64,000 nucleotides of DNA, taken from positions 62,001-126,000 of the forward strand of contig NZ_WJNG01000001.1 of the NCBI RefSeq assembly GCF_009649745.1. Reading direction: 5' to 3'. The stretch is from Aquibacillus halophilus (GTDB taxonomy: Bacteria; Bacillota; Bacilli; Bacillales; Amphibacillaceae). Made by a program: the position numbers and the translations under genes. The number at the start of each line of letters is the position of its first letter. The stretch's first letter is position 1. Positions 44,092 through 53,564 of the stretch are shown piece by piece. The notes beneath the pieces are model-generated. The model was not told the DNA's origin, searched no databases, and saw nothing but the letters and a program-made list of their open reading frames with translations.

Positions 44092-44128
44092 GAAGCAAGA
44101 GGACCCGCTTAGGTTCTCTTGCTTCTTT
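44092..44128 (+). terminator. Terminator made of the dispersed-repeat sequence
   Basis: GAAGCAAGAGGACC (44092-44105) pairs with GGTTCTCTTGCTTC (44112-44125), then TTTTA. Each arm is nearly the outer half of the dispersed repeat (GAAGCAAAAGAACC). Confidence 0.8.
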
Positions 44129-44208
44129 TATTTAAAGAAAAAAAGGTATCGCTAAAAGCCGACACGATGTTTCCTATTAGTTATTAAGACTATATCTATA
44201 ATCGTATC

Positions 44209-45315
44209 CTAAATAGAAAATAAATTTTTTTCAGATTCCGGTTGAACCATAAAAGACACCCGAGAACCGTCTCCGTGATTCACCTTTTCAAAACCAGAGC
44301 ATATAATTTTATTTCGTCCTTGGTCCTTTGCATAATACAGTCGTCTATCCGCTTCATCGATTACTTTTAGGATGTTGTGTTCAAACTCGTTCACTTCCAC
44401 AACGCCTCCACTTATGGTAATCAAAATCTCTTCGTCTTTATAAGTAAAACAATAGGACTCTATCTTTTCGCGGACCTTTTCCAATATTTTAATAGCTTCT
44501 TGCTTCTCTATTCTTTTGAATATTAATAAAAATTCTTCTCCACCCCAGCGGGTAATTGATACTTCATCTGGAACATTACTAGTAATAATAGAGGCCATTT
44601 GTTTTAATACTTCATCCCCGCAAAGGTGGCCATATTTATCATTTACTGTTTTGAAATCATCTAAATCACAAAATGCGACAGTTATTGGGTACCCTTCTTC
44701 TTTTGCTAATTTAGTCTCTTCTAAAAGGATGGTTTCACCAGCATGTTTGTTAAAAACACCTGTAAGATGATCGGTTTGCGATCTTTTAATCGTCTGTTTT
44801 AATTGATTCTGATGCAATAACACACCGAAACCTAAAATACCATAACTAACAGCATATACACAGCCCTGATACCAGTCGGAAATATTGCTACTATCCATTA
44901 AACCTATATTAAGAAAAGTGAATAAAGAGGCTAGTAGGGCAACCAATAATGTACTTCGCTTTTTCAAGGTATTCGTGTGTAAAGCAACTAAAATTATCAT
45001 CGGCAAGTAGCATAAAGGATAGAACGGGCTTTCTGTGTGACCTGATAAGGCTACCATAAAATAGGATATAGATAATTGTATTATTATTATCGTCATCATT
45101 GCAAAGTAATTTTTAAAATATTTTATTAATAGGGCTTGTAGAATCATGATAGATACGAATAGTAGTATTAGCCACCATGAACGTGAATTACCCCAAAAAT
45201 AGATAACAACTAAGAGATAAAGGATACTTTGAACTAAAGAAAGAGCGCCCATTATATATTCCTCACTGGTTTTATTAACTTTAGCCATATTCATCCCACT
45301 CTCATTTTTTATCAT
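44209..45315 (-). CDS. Membrane diguanylate cyclase (GGDEF)
   Basis: 368 residues: about six N-terminal membrane helices (residues 20-170), then a GGDEF domain with LTGVFNKHAGE, DLDDFKTVNDKYGH and the active-site WGGEEFLL, so catalysis (two GTP to c-di-GMP) is expected. Start uncertain: ATG 45315, or ATG 45288 with GAGAGTGG upstream. The C-terminal GDGSRVSFMV lies on a diverged repeat copy (44260-44274), so the tail is repeat-derived. Next to a GEMM riboswitch gene, it may feed the same signalling circuit. Confidence 0.92.
   Translation of the reverse strand: MIKNESGMNMAKVNKTSEEYIMGALSLVQSILYLLVVIYFWGNSRSWWLILLFVSIMILQALLIKYFKNYFAMMTIIIIQLSISYFMVALSGHTESPFYPLCYLPMIILVALHTNTLKKRSTLLVALLASLFTFLNIGLMDSSNISDWYQGCVYAVSYGILGFGVLLHQNQLKQTIKRSQTDHLTGVFNKHAGETILLEETKLAKEEGYPITVAFCDLDDFKTVNDKYGHLCGDEVLKQMASIITSNVPDEVSITRWGGEEFLLIFKRIEKQEAIKILEKVREKIESYCFTYKDEEILITISGGVVEVNEFEHNILKVIDEADRRLYYAKDQGRNKIICSGFEKVNHGDGSRVSFMVQPESEKNLFSI
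44260..44274 (-). repeat. Diverged dispersed repeat inside a diguanylate cyclase gene
   Basis: CCGAGAACCGTCTCC on the plus strand, translated on the minus strand as GDGSR near the C-terminus. Confidence 0.6.
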
Positions 45316-45661
45316 TCAAAAATTATTCCGGCTATAAGTCCATAAAGCCTCTCTGTAACCCAGCTATAAAAGTTCATAAGAACCTGTTACGCGACTTTGT
45401 TATTGAGACTTTAGTACTAGTGCAACTTTAATGTTAGTAGTAATATTTTACCATTTATTGATAAATAATACAAACGCAACCTATCGGAGTGAACTAGTAA
45501 ATAAGAGACCTTGATGGCATGAAAAAATTGAATATAAAGAAAAGCAAGAGGACCTCGGCAGGTTCTCTTACTTTTTATCTGAAATATACACGATAGTTTA
45601 AAAAGAAACACCTAACCTCACCTCGATTAACATGCAGGAGAAAGACGCAAAAGAACCGTCC
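45316..45661. other. Gene-free stretch with a repeat-type hairpin and one repeat copy
   Basis: Contains a hairpin at 45541-45578 (AAGCAAGAGGACC against GGTTCTCTTACTT, then a T-run), similar to 44092-44128, and a perfect inverted repeat copy at 45648-45662 that supplies the stop of the next gene. No convincing gene in the rest. Confidence 0.7.
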
Positions 45662-48600
45662 CTATGATAAAAATTTAGCGCAATCCTCTGCTGTTAGGGG
45701 TTTGCTGAAGTAGTATCCTTGGACGTAGTCACATTCTTCTTTGAGAAGGATGTTTATTTGTTCTTTGGTTTCTACGCCTTCTGCTGTTACGGTTAATTCT
45801 AATGAGTGAGCCATGGCGATGATAGCTCTAACTATGGCGGCATCATCTTTATCCATATCCATATCTCGAATAAAGGATTGGTCAATTTTAATATCAGAAA
45901 TTGGTAATTGCTTTAAGATTGCTAAAGATGAATAGCCTATCCCAAAGTCATCAATGGCGATGTCGATACCAAGCTCACTTAGTTCAATTAGCATACTCAT
46001 GCTATTCTCTACGTTCAAAATCGCGGTGCTTTCCGTAATTTCCAAACATAGATTGGCAGGTGGCAATTGAGTCTCTTCTAAAATCGATTTGACTATCTCT
46101 ACAAAATCTTTTTGTTGTAGCTGTTTTGCTGAAATATTAACAGAAACAGTTGTACATCTAAATCCCTGATCCAGCCAGCTTTTGTTTTGTCGGCATGCTT
46201 CTTTCAGCACCCAATATCCAATCGGTACGATCAGCCCGGTTTCCTCCGCAAGTGGAATAAATTCTAATGGAGATACAAGACCTCGGTCAGGTGACTTCCA
46301 ACGTACTAATGCTTCAAATCCAATAATCTGATTCTTCTCTAGATTAAATTGTGGCTGATAATTCAAGACGAATTCACCATGTTCCAACGCTTTACGCAGC
46401 TGATTCTCCATCGTAAAGCGTTCGACGGTTAGTGAATTTAACTCTGATGAATATATTTCCATTTGGTTTTTACCGTTTTCTTTGGCTCTGTACATAGCCA
46501 TGTCTGCACAACGAGTTAATTCATCAAAATCTTCACCATTATCCGGATAGACACTAATTCCGATACTAGCTGATGTAAATACTTCATGGTTTTCGATATT
46601 AAAAGGTTCCTCGAACTTTTGAATTATTCGGTTAGCAACAAGATGCAACTCGTCAATATCATGAATGTGAGATAATATCACGATAAATTCATCACCGCCC
46701 AATCTAGCCACTGTGGAATCGTCATAAATTCCTCTTGAAATTGTGTCGGAGGAACGTATCGTATTCTCTAAGACCTGGGCAACCTTTTGAATAAGTTTAT
46801 CTCCTGCTTGATGACCGAGTGTATCGTTAATGACTTTAAAGCGGTCCAAGTCAATCAATAAAATTCCTAGCTTATACTGGTAACGACTCGCTTGCTCCAT
46901 ATATAACCTCAAACGATCACGGCCAAGTTCACGGTTGGGAAGTCCGGTTAATCCATCATGAAAAGCGAGGTGCTTGATTTGTTCTTCGGCCAATTTTTTC
47001 TCAGAGATGTTAGTAATCGAGCCAATTATCCTTATAGGTTGTCCGTTCTGATTACGGATAGAGTCTCCAGTCACATAAACCCATAGTACTTCTTCATTCT
47101 TACCCTTAATACGGAATTCAATTTTTAAATAATCTCCTTTTTCCGTGTGCATCTTAAAGCAGTTTTTTACTCGATAGAAGTCTTTAGGATGAATTAGTGT
47201 CATGAAGGATTCATAATAAATTGGTAATTCTTCACCTATTAAACTAAATATATCATTGCTCCGAACATTCCATTGAATTTGGTTCGTAGTGATATCCCAA
47301 TCCCATATCCCGTCGTTTGTTGTTGTAGATACTATTTCTAATTGCTCAGCAATCAACCGTATTTGTTGAAATAATTCATCACGCTCGAGCGCTGAAGCGG
47401 AAATGGTGAAGCTTACCTGGGTTATATCTGCCGAAGAAATTAATACTAGTTCATCCACTGGTCCTACAATAGCTACAAAACCCCAGTCTCCCCTCTCGTT
47501 TTTGACTGACTGAACACGAATAAATTCATTATCTCTAATCTGGGGAAGATATTCTATTGGCGGAAATTGTTCAATCGGGACTCTTAAACCTATTGGTGGA
47601 GCAGGATCCCCCTCTTTACTGTATGCCTGCGAGATTATAAGGTTTTCTTGTTTGTCCCATAACGCCAAACATCCCCAGTGGGTTTTTCCACCGAACATAT
47701 TGGAAAAATTAAAATTCTTCTCTCTCGTGGCAGAAGCCCATCTTTCAACAAATTGACTATAGCGCTTAATAATGTTATCTAAAATTGTGTTCGATTCGAT
47801 TAATTGTTTTTGCACATCGATTGTCTGCTCGATTTGAGGGATATCTTTACAACCACAAGAAACACGAGTAACAAGCGTTGTCGGTATTTTTGTAACTGTT
47901 TTTTCGATGGTTTCTCCGTTAATCTGTCGATACAGAACATCAAAACCTGCTCGAGCTAAATCCTCAAATGATTGGCGTACCGTCGTTAGCGGCGGATTGA
48001 AGGTTGCAGCCGGGGCCAAATCATCAAATCCAATCACTGCAATATCTTCTGGAATTCGGTATCCCGCTTCTTGGAGTTTTTCAATCACTCCCATAGCATT
48101 TAAATCAGTTGAAGCGAAAATAGCTGTAAAGTCGATTCCTTTTTCTAACATTGCTTCTGCCGCGAGATAGCCACCCTGTCGTAAGGCATCATTAACATGA
48201 AACACCAACTCATTATCCTGCTCAATCCCGCCATCAGAAAGCGCTTCCAAATAACCTTCAAATCGTTCCATCAGATCTAAGTGCTCGTTACCTCCAACAA
48301 AAGCAATTCTTTGATGACCATGATCTTTTATCAAATGAAGAATTGCTTCCTTAGTCGATAAACGATTTTCAATAACAACGGAATGACACTTAATAGAGTC
48401 TTCTTTGTAGCCAATAGTTACAATTGGTTTACCAGATGTTTCTAGCTTTTTAAGTAGCTCAGGGGCGATTGGTAGTACGGATTGTGGATTGGTCATTAGT
48501 AGCCAACCATCCATTAAAGATGTTCCTACTTGATAATGAAAAGCTACTGGGTTTTTGAGGCTAGCCCTAGCTTGAATCGTAAACATTGTCGTATTATTTT

Positions 48601-48694
48601 TATTAGCTTCATTCAGTAGTTCTACAAAGATTTTCCCATAATAATCACCATCTAAAAAAGGAGTTAACAAACTGATTCGTGTATTGGTGTTCAT
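45662..48694 (-). CDS. LacI-type binding-protein domain fused to PAS-GGDEF-EAL (c-di-GMP sensor enzyme)
   Basis: About 1010 residues, no signal peptide or membrane helix. Residues 1-275 form a LacI/GalR-type periplasmic-binding fold (ISLLTPFLDGDYYGKIF, then HQRIAFVGGNEH, then AVIGFDDLAPAATFNPPLTTV) without a DNA-binding part. After a linker/GAF-like region (280-450) come PAS (about 455-575, WNVRSNDIFSLIG), GGDEF (about 590-740, ARLGGDEFIVIL intact) and EAL (about 760-1010, GFEALVRW and DDFGIGYSS). It should sense a cytosolic sugar-like ligand and alter c-di-GMP. GGAGG 9 nt before ATG 48694. The stop is the TAG of a dispersed repeat. Confidence 0.93.
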   Translation of the reverse strand: MNTNTRISLLTPFLDGDYYGKIFVELLNEANKNNTTMFTIQARASLKNPVAFHYQVGTSLMDGWLLMTNPQSVLPIAPELLKKLETSGKPIVTIGYKEDSIKCHSVVIENRLSTKEAILHLIKDHGHQRIAFVGGNEHLDLMERFEGYLEALSDGGIEQDNELVFHVNDALRQGGYLAAEAMLEKGIDFTAIFASTDLNAMGVIEKLQEAGYRIPEDIAVIGFDDLAPAATFNPPLTTVRQSFEDLARAGFDVLYRQINGETIEKTVTKIPTTLVTRVSCGCKDIPQIEQTIDVQKQLIESNTILDNIIKRYSQFVERWASATREKNFNFSNMFGGKTHWGCLALWDKQENLIISQAYSKEGDPAPPIGLRVPIEQFPPIEYLPQIRDNEFIRVQSVKNERGDWGFVAIVGPVDELVLISSADITQVSFTISASALERDELFQQIRLIAEQLEIVSTTTNDGIWDWDITTNQIQWNVRSNDIFSLIGEELPIYYESFMTLIHPKDFYRVKNCFKMHTEKGDYLKIEFRIKGKNEEVLWVYVTGDSIRNQNGQPIRIIGSITNISEKKLAEEQIKHLAFHDGLTGLPNRELGRDRLRLYMEQASRYQYKLGILLIDLDRFKVINDTLGHQAGDKLIQKVAQVLENTIRSSDTISRGIYDDSTVARLGGDEFIVILSHIHDIDELHLVANRIIQKFEEPFNIENHEVFTSASIGISVYPDNGEDFDELTRCADMAMYRAKENGKNQMEIYSSELNSLTVERFTMENQLRKALEHGEFVLNYQPQFNLEKNQIIGFEALVRWKSPDRGLVSPLEFIPLAEETGLIVPIGYWVLKEACRQNKSWLDQGFRCTTVSVNISAKQLQQKDFVEIVKSILEETQLPPANLCLEITESTAILNVENSMSMLIELSELGIDIAIDDFGIGYSSLAILKQLPISDIKIDQSFIRDMDMDKDDAAIVRAIIAMAHSLELTVTAEGVETKEQINILLKEECDYVQGYYFSKPLTAEDCAKFLS

Positions 48695-48810
48695 AGACAG
48701 GTACCTCCATAACAATTCTCTATATTTTCACAAAAATCTAGTCTTATAGTATATATTCGACACTTTCTGTGAAATTCCTCCTAGGCCTTTATAACTAATT
48801 AAAATTCATA

Positions 48811-49037
48811 GGGACGGTTCTTTTGCTTCCTTCCTACCAAACATTAAGTTAAGTACTAGTCTATCCGGCATCACAAAAGTTTTGATAGAGTGATTCACCC
48901 TGCACTTTTGAGAGGCTTTGAATCTATAATAGTTGGTTAACCAATAAGAGATTTACTATCAAAACTAAAAATGACTGTCTCTTTTTACGAGACAGTCATT
49001 TTTAGTTTTGATGCAAAGGACACAAAAGAACCGTCCC
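48811..49037. repeat. Inverted-repeat-bounded 227-bp element with 23-bp hairpin
   Basis: Perfect plus copy 48811-48825 and inverted copy 49023-49037. Inside, 48959-48981 and 48989-49011 are a perfect 23-bp stem with a 7-nt loop (TGACTGTCTC arms). A second internal segment (GAGAGGCTTT, GTTAACCAA, 48910-48943) and the hairpin are shared with 59035-59307. The right end touches the stop of the next gene. Confidence 0.88.
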
Positions 49038-50236
49038 TAAAGTTTTTTTCTTGTTTCTTCTCTTAAATGTTTTATATCAACCCATTGTCGTGATTCTGCG
49101 GATAATTGGATGGCTTCTAATACAGCTTGGTTTTTGGCGCCATCTTCAAAGTTTGGTTCTGGGCTATATCCTTTTTCTATCCCTTTCATTAACTCAGAAA
49201 ATAGATTTAAAAAGGTATGCTCGTAGCCAATGATATGTCCTGCTGGCCAGTAGTTACTCATGTAAGGATGAGATTCTTCGGTAACATTAATTGTTCTAAA
49301 GCCTTGTAGGCCTTCTTCATCATCTGCAAAGAAAACCTCCAAATTATTCATGTTTTCTAAGTCCCAACGGATTGATCCTTTTTCTCCATTAATTTCAAAA
49401 CGGTTTCCATTTCTATTTCCACCAGCAAATCTAGTAGCCTCAAATGTACCTAACGCACCATTTTCAAATCGGCTCATAAAAATTGCTGCATCGTCTACGG
49501 TGACTTCACCCATTTGTTCTGCTTCAGAAGTAGTACTACTTAAACCACCACTCATTTCACCTGAAGGACGTTCTTTAATAAATGTCTCAAGCATCCCGTT
49601 TACTTCTCTGATTTCCCCAACGAGGAAACGGGCAAGATCAATAATATGGGCTCCAATATCACCTAAAGCACCTGAACCAGTAACCTCTTTTTTAAGTCTC
49701 CAAACCAGTGGGAATGATGGGTCCATGACGAAATCTTGTAAGTATTGAGCACGAACATGATAAATTTTACCTAACCTGCCTTCATTAATTAACTTCTTAG
49801 CAAATTGGACCGCTGGTGCAAAACGATAATTGTGAGATACCATATGGACAGCTCCAGATTTTTTTGCAGCTTCCAACATACGTTCAGCATCAAGTAACGA
49901 TAATGCTATAGGCTTCTCGCAAAGCACATGTTTTCCGGCTTCAAGTGCCGCAATCGCCATTTCGGTATGTGTGTTGTTCGGTGTCACAATATCTATTAGA
50001 TCGATATCATCACGTTCTATTAATTTTCTCCAATCTGTTTCATAGGACGCATAACCCATTTTATCCGCAGCTACTTTGACCGCTTGTTCATTTCTACCTG
50101 CGATTGCCTGTTGAACGGGTTGATAGTTTAAGTCGAAAAAAAATGGAAGGTCTCTGTAAGCATGACTGTGGGCTTTTCCCATAAATTGATAGCCAATCAT
50201 ACCTACTCTAACCTGCTGTTTGTTTACGCCCACCAC
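49037..50236 (-). CDS. Gfo/Idh/MocA dehydrogenase, levoglucosan-dehydrogenase-like
   Basis: 399 residues. Rossmann domain with GMIGYQFMGKAHSHAY, catalytic CEKPIAL near 105, and the substrate-domain motif GSGALGDIGAHIIDLARFLVGE near 200. Segments YLQDFVMDP, EATRFAGG and the late HPY-N-WPAGHIIGYEHTF follow the pattern I recall for bacterial levoglucosan dehydrogenase, which oxidises C3 of 1,6-anhydroglucose. Overlaps the preceding isomerase gene by 13 bp, start GTG. The stop TAG comes from a dispersed repeat. Substrate assignment is inference; the family call is firm. Confidence 0.85.
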   Translation of the reverse strand: MVGVNKQQVRVGMIGYQFMGKAHSHAYRDLPFFFDLNYQPVQQAIAGRNEQAVKVAADKMGYASYETDWRKLIERDDIDLIDIVTPNNTHTEMAIAALEAGKHVLCEKPIALSLLDAERMLEAAKKSGAVHMVSHNYRFAPAVQFAKKLINEGRLGKIYHVRAQYLQDFVMDPSFPLVWRLKKEVTGSGALGDIGAHIIDLARFLVGEIREVNGMLETFIKERPSGEMSGGLSSTTSEAEQMGEVTVDDAAIFMSRFENGALGTFEATRFAGGNRNGNRFEINGEKGSIRWDLENMNNLEVFFADDEEGLQGFRTINVTEESHPYMSNYWPAGHIIGYEHTFLNLFSELMKGIEKGYSPEPNFEDGAKNQAVLEAIQLSAESRQWVDIKHLREETRKKL

Positions 50237-51192
50237 ATTTCACCAAGCCTTTCTTTTATAATTAACCCTTTTAGTAGTTCAGCAGCTTTTGAGAACCCTT
50301 CATCGACAGACATTAAACTATCTTCGTGCTCAATGCTAATTACACCCTCATACCCAACTAGCTGTAAGGCACTTATTATATTTCTCCAAGTTTCTTCACC
50401 GTTTCCATAACCGATGGTACGGAAAATCCATGAACGGTTCAGTTCGTCACTATAAGGTTTTGTATCTAAAACCCCATTTATTGCGGTGTTTTGAGGGTCA
50501 ATACTTGTATCTTTTGCATGGAAATAAAATAAAGCGTCATGCTTTGCAATTTCTTTTATCCCAACAACCGGGTCCATGTTTTGCCAGAATAAATGACTTG
50601 GATCAAAATTGACACCTATGCTTGTTCCACATTCTTCTCGTAGCTTTAAACATGTCTCGGTGTTATACACTACAAATCCTGGATGTGGTTCAATTGCCAC
50701 TCTGACACCATGGGCCTTCAAAAATTGATCTTGTTGTTTCCAGTAAGGGATAACTTTTTGCTCCCATTGCCACTTTAAAACCGTTGGGTGGTCCTCAGGC
50801 CAAGCAGCAGTAACCCATACTGGATATATAGAATGCTCCGATTCACCCGGACATCCTGAGAAGGTAACGACCGTTTCAACACCTAATTTCTCTGCTAGCT
50901 TAACAGTATTTTCAAATACTTGATGATCATTGTTCGCAATTTCGGTATTTGGATGAAGTGGGTTTCCATGGCAGCTAAGTGCACTTATTTCAAGGTTTCT
51001 TTTGTCAAATGCTTCTTTGAATTGTTGAAGTTTTGCGGGGTTTTCTAATAATTCTACCGGATTACAGTGAGCATCTCCAACATATCCTCCGGTGCCAATC
51101 TCTACAGCTTCTAAACCTTTTTCAACTACTAAATCTAATGCTTCTTCAAGTGAACGATCGCCAAACAACACTGCAAAAACGCCTAATTTCAT
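50224..51192 (-). CDS. Sugar phosphate isomerase/epimerase-like TIM barrel
   Basis: About 322 residues, AP-endonuclease-2-type TIM barrel: LGVFAVLFGDRSLEEALD at the start, VEIGTGGYVG near 32, VTFSGCPGE near 110, metal ligands in VAIEPHPGF (near 173), FDPSHLFWQ (near 205), FHAKD (near 232) and VISIEHED (near 290). Known members isomerise, epimerise or act as beta-eliminating and hydrating enzymes on keto-sugars. GGAGGG 7 nt before ATG 51192. Translationally coupled to the dehydrogenase that follows. Confidence 0.85.
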   Translation of the reverse strand: MKLGVFAVLFGDRSLEEALDLVVEKGLEAVEIGTGGYVGDAHCNPVELLENPAKLQQFKEAFDKRNLEISALSCHGNPLHPNTEIANNDHQVFENTVKLAEKLGVETVVTFSGCPGESEHSIYPVWVTAAWPEDHPTVLKWQWEQKVIPYWKQQDQFLKAHGVRVAIEPHPGFVVYNTETCLKLREECGTSIGVNFDPSHLFWQNMDPVVGIKEIAKHDALFYFHAKDTSIDPQNTAINGVLDTKPYSDELNRSWIFRTIGYGNGEETWRNIISALQLVGYEGVISIEHEDSLMSVDEGFSKAAELLKGLIIKERLGEMWWA

Positions 51193-51404
51193 ATATAATC
51201 CCTCCAAATAATTTTTCAAAAAATTTAACAGGTAGATTCGTAATAATTCAATAGTTTGTTAGTAGTAAAAATTTACTATTTTCCATCAGTATCAATCAAA
51301 AAAACCGCTTTCCTTCTATATATTACATTTACTATACTTTCGGTTTATCATGATGGGTTAACCAGATGTTTTGTAACTTAAAAATTAATTAATTTACCTC
51401 ACTT

Positions 51405-51448
51405 ATTACAATAAAGCCCTAATCAAAAGAAGGTGGGCTTATTGTAAT
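51405..51448 (-). terminator. Long hairpin between the two isomerase genes
   Basis: ATTACAATAA-AGCCC (51405-51419) pairs with GGGCTTATTGTAAT (51435-51448). It follows the stop at 51462 and precedes a 200-bp leader of the next gene, so the last two genes of the locus may have their own promoter. Confidence 0.65.
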
Positions 51449-51461
51449 ATCGTTTTTAACA

Positions 51462-52316
51462 TTAATGATTTGAAATCAAATTCCTGAGAAAATCATGTCC
51501 ATCCTTTGCCAATTTGTCTTGACTGGTTTCCAATGGTCTCCATATTGCTGCAGCCTTTGCAATTTCAATTACACCAGGTGTAAAAGATTCTATAGTCAAA
51601 AAGCCTTTATAATTAATATCACTTAAGGCTGTTTTAATCTCTTCCCATTGAACAAGACCAGTTCCAGGCGTACCTCGATCATTTTCACATGCATGAAAAT
51701 GCTTTAAACGATGTCCAGCTGTACGAATAGCTTCAGGCATATTTTTCTCTTCAATTCCCATATGGAACGTATCTAAATGTATTCCTAAATTAGGATGATC
51801 TACAAGATCTACTAGTTGAACTGCTTGTTCTACTGTATTAACAAAATCTGTTTCGAAACGATTAAGTGGTTCTAAACCCAAAGTTACACCATTTTCCCTA
51901 GCAACTTCGGTAATTTTCTTCATTGCATTGAAAAAGTATTCTTTTTCAATTTTTTTCTCTTCTTCAGTAGTAGGTCGAGCTTTTCCAACAGCAGAATAGA
52001 TCGGACCTGCAAAAAGAGAACCACCTAGTTCTCTAGTATTCTGAATGGTTTGTACTACATAATTCATTGCGTTTTCTCGAATCTTCTCATCTTCATGGAT
52101 CAAATCACGGTCTGGGCCAAATGCACCACAAACCGTAACTCCCATATTAGCTTCTTCTAGTTCTTTTCGAATCTTTTTCGTATCAAGAAGACTCCAATCT
52201 TCAGCTGCAATTTCGACTGCATCAAAGCCAATCCCTTTTGCTTTCGGGATAATTTCTAGTAATCTCTCTGTTGTTAACGGAGAGCACCAGACCCACGTAT
52301 TCACACCAATCTTCAT
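51462..52316 (-). CDS. Sugar isomerase/epimerase, D-psicose/tagatose 3-epimerase-like TIM barrel
   Basis: About 284 residues from ATG 52316 (GGAGG 7 nt upstream; the longer ORF to 52445 overlaps the preceding gene). IGVNTWVWCSPLT at the start, FDAVEIAAEDWSL near 35, metal ligands Glu/Asp/His/Glu in LGLEPLNRFETDFVN (near 150), LGIHLDTFHMG (near 185), HFHACENDRGTPG (near 212) and LTIESFTPG (near 245). Acts on ketoses or keto-sugar intermediates. Confidence 0.87.
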   Translation of the reverse strand: MKIGVNTWVWCSPLTTERLLEIIPKAKGIGFDAVEIAAEDWSLLDTKKIRKELEEANMGVTVCGAFGPDRDLIHEDEKIRENAMNYVVQTIQNTRELGGSLFAGPIYSAVGKARPTTEEEKKIEKEYFFNAMKKITEVARENGVTLGLEPLNRFETDFVNTVEQAVQLVDLVDHPNLGIHLDTFHMGIEEKNMPEAIRTAGHRLKHFHACENDRGTPGTGLVQWEEIKTALSDINYKGFLTIESFTPGVIEIAKAAAIWRPLETSQDKLAKDGHDFLRNLISNH

Positions 52317-52344
52317 TTCCATACCTCCATTGTTACAATGTGGA

Positions 52345-53451
52345 TTATAGTCTAAAATTAGGCACTTGTTTAATTTTTCCATTATCCATGGCAGACTCAT
52401 GTGCAACAAGCCCTGCACTGGTATAATTTGCTGATTGATATACATCAGGGAATGGGTTTCGATTCTCTAAAATTGCCGCTACAAATTCATGCGCCATATG
52501 AGGATGGGATCCCCCATGTCCACTTCCCTGTAAAAATGATAAGTGTTGATTATCATCTCCATCATACACACCTTGAGTGGTGTATTTTTGAATAGGCTCA
52601 GGGAGTAAGTGAGCAAAATCAGGTACTACTACCTTTCTTCCGTCTTCTCCTTCAAAAATAATTGGATTTTCATCTTCAAGTCGTTGCCATTCGAAGCTTG
52701 TTTTTTCCGCATACACATCAAAGCTTTCAATATATTCACGAGATGTTTCAAATAGGGAACGAGTAACTTCCCCTGCAAGATCTGAATCTCTAAATTTAAA
52801 CAAAGCAGATTCAATCGCAAAAGGAGACCCATAGTTTTTCGCTAATTCATCACTGATTTGCCCTGATCCAAAGCATGAAACGTAATCTGCATCTTTTTCA
52901 CTTAATGCAAGTAACGGACTTACTGCATGTGTGGCATAGTGCATTGGCGGAAGCCCTTCCCAATATCCTGGCCACCCTGCCATATCCTGTTGGTGTGATC
53001 CCCGTAAAAATTGAATTCTCCCAAGCTTTCCAGAGTCTCTCAGATTTTTTACATATAAGAACTCCCTTGTATATAGAGCAGTTTCCATCATCATGTAATG
53101 TTTCCCTGACTCTTTTTGTGCTTTTACTATTTCACGACATTCTTCAACAGTTGTTGCCATGGGAACTGTACAAGCAACGTGCTTATTAGCTCGTAAGGCT
53201 GCAATTGTCTGTGATGCATGAAGGTGAATTGGAGAATTAATGTGAACTGCATCAATGTCGTCATCCTTAAGTAGTTCATCAAAATCTGTGTAACGGCGTT
53301 CTATGCCAAATGCATCGCCGATCTCATCTAATTTTTTCTTCGTACGTTGGCATATGGCTACGATTTCAGCATCCGGATGATCTTTATATATTGGAATAAA
53401 TTCTGCACCAAAACCTAACCCCACAATAGCAACTTTTACTTTTTTCCCCAT
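52345..53451 (-). CDS. Gfo/Idh/MocA family protein with altered EKP motif
   Basis: 368 residues. NAD-binding AIVGLGFGAEF at residue 8, DAVHINSPIHLHASQTIAAL near 75, and the second domain (FLRGSHQQDM, HYATHAVSPLLAL). The usual EKP triad after the sixth strand reads HVACTVPMAT, so the conserved Lys is missing. The enzyme may use another residue, or it may be a reductase with altered chemistry. Start ATG 53451 with AAGGAG upstream. It follows the binding-protein gene after a hairpin. Confidence 0.83.
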   Translation of the reverse strand: MGKKVKVAIVGLGFGAEFIPIYKDHPDAEIVAICQRTKKKLDEIGDAFGIERRYTDFDELLKDDDIDAVHINSPIHLHASQTIAALRANKHVACTVPMATTVEECREIVKAQKESGKHYMMMETALYTREFLYVKNLRDSGKLGRIQFLRGSHQQDMAGWPGYWEGLPPMHYATHAVSPLLALSEKDADYVSCFGSGQISDELAKNYGSPFAIESALFKFRDSDLAGEVTRSLFETSREYIESFDVYAEKTSFEWQRLEDENPIIFEGEDGRKVVVPDFAHLLPEPIQKYTTQGVYDGDDNQHLSFLQGSGHGGSHPHMAHEFVAAILENRNPFPDVYQSANYTSAGLVAHESAMDNGKIKQVPNFRL

Positions 53452-53490
53452 ATCAAAACTCTCCTTCTATTCAATGTTGTAATTTTAAAG

Positions 53491-53537
53491 GGCCATACCC
53501 CTTTAATAAATTATGAAATTCACAATTAGGTATGGCC
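53491..53537 (-). terminator. Hairpin between binding protein and catabolic genes
   Basis: GGCCATACC (53491-53499) and GGTATGGCC (53529-53537) form a 9-bp perfect stem just after the binding-protein stop. It could stabilise the upstream message or partly terminate. Confidence 0.5.
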
Positions 53538-53564
53538 ACTTTTTAAATGAAAGTTATTTTTATC

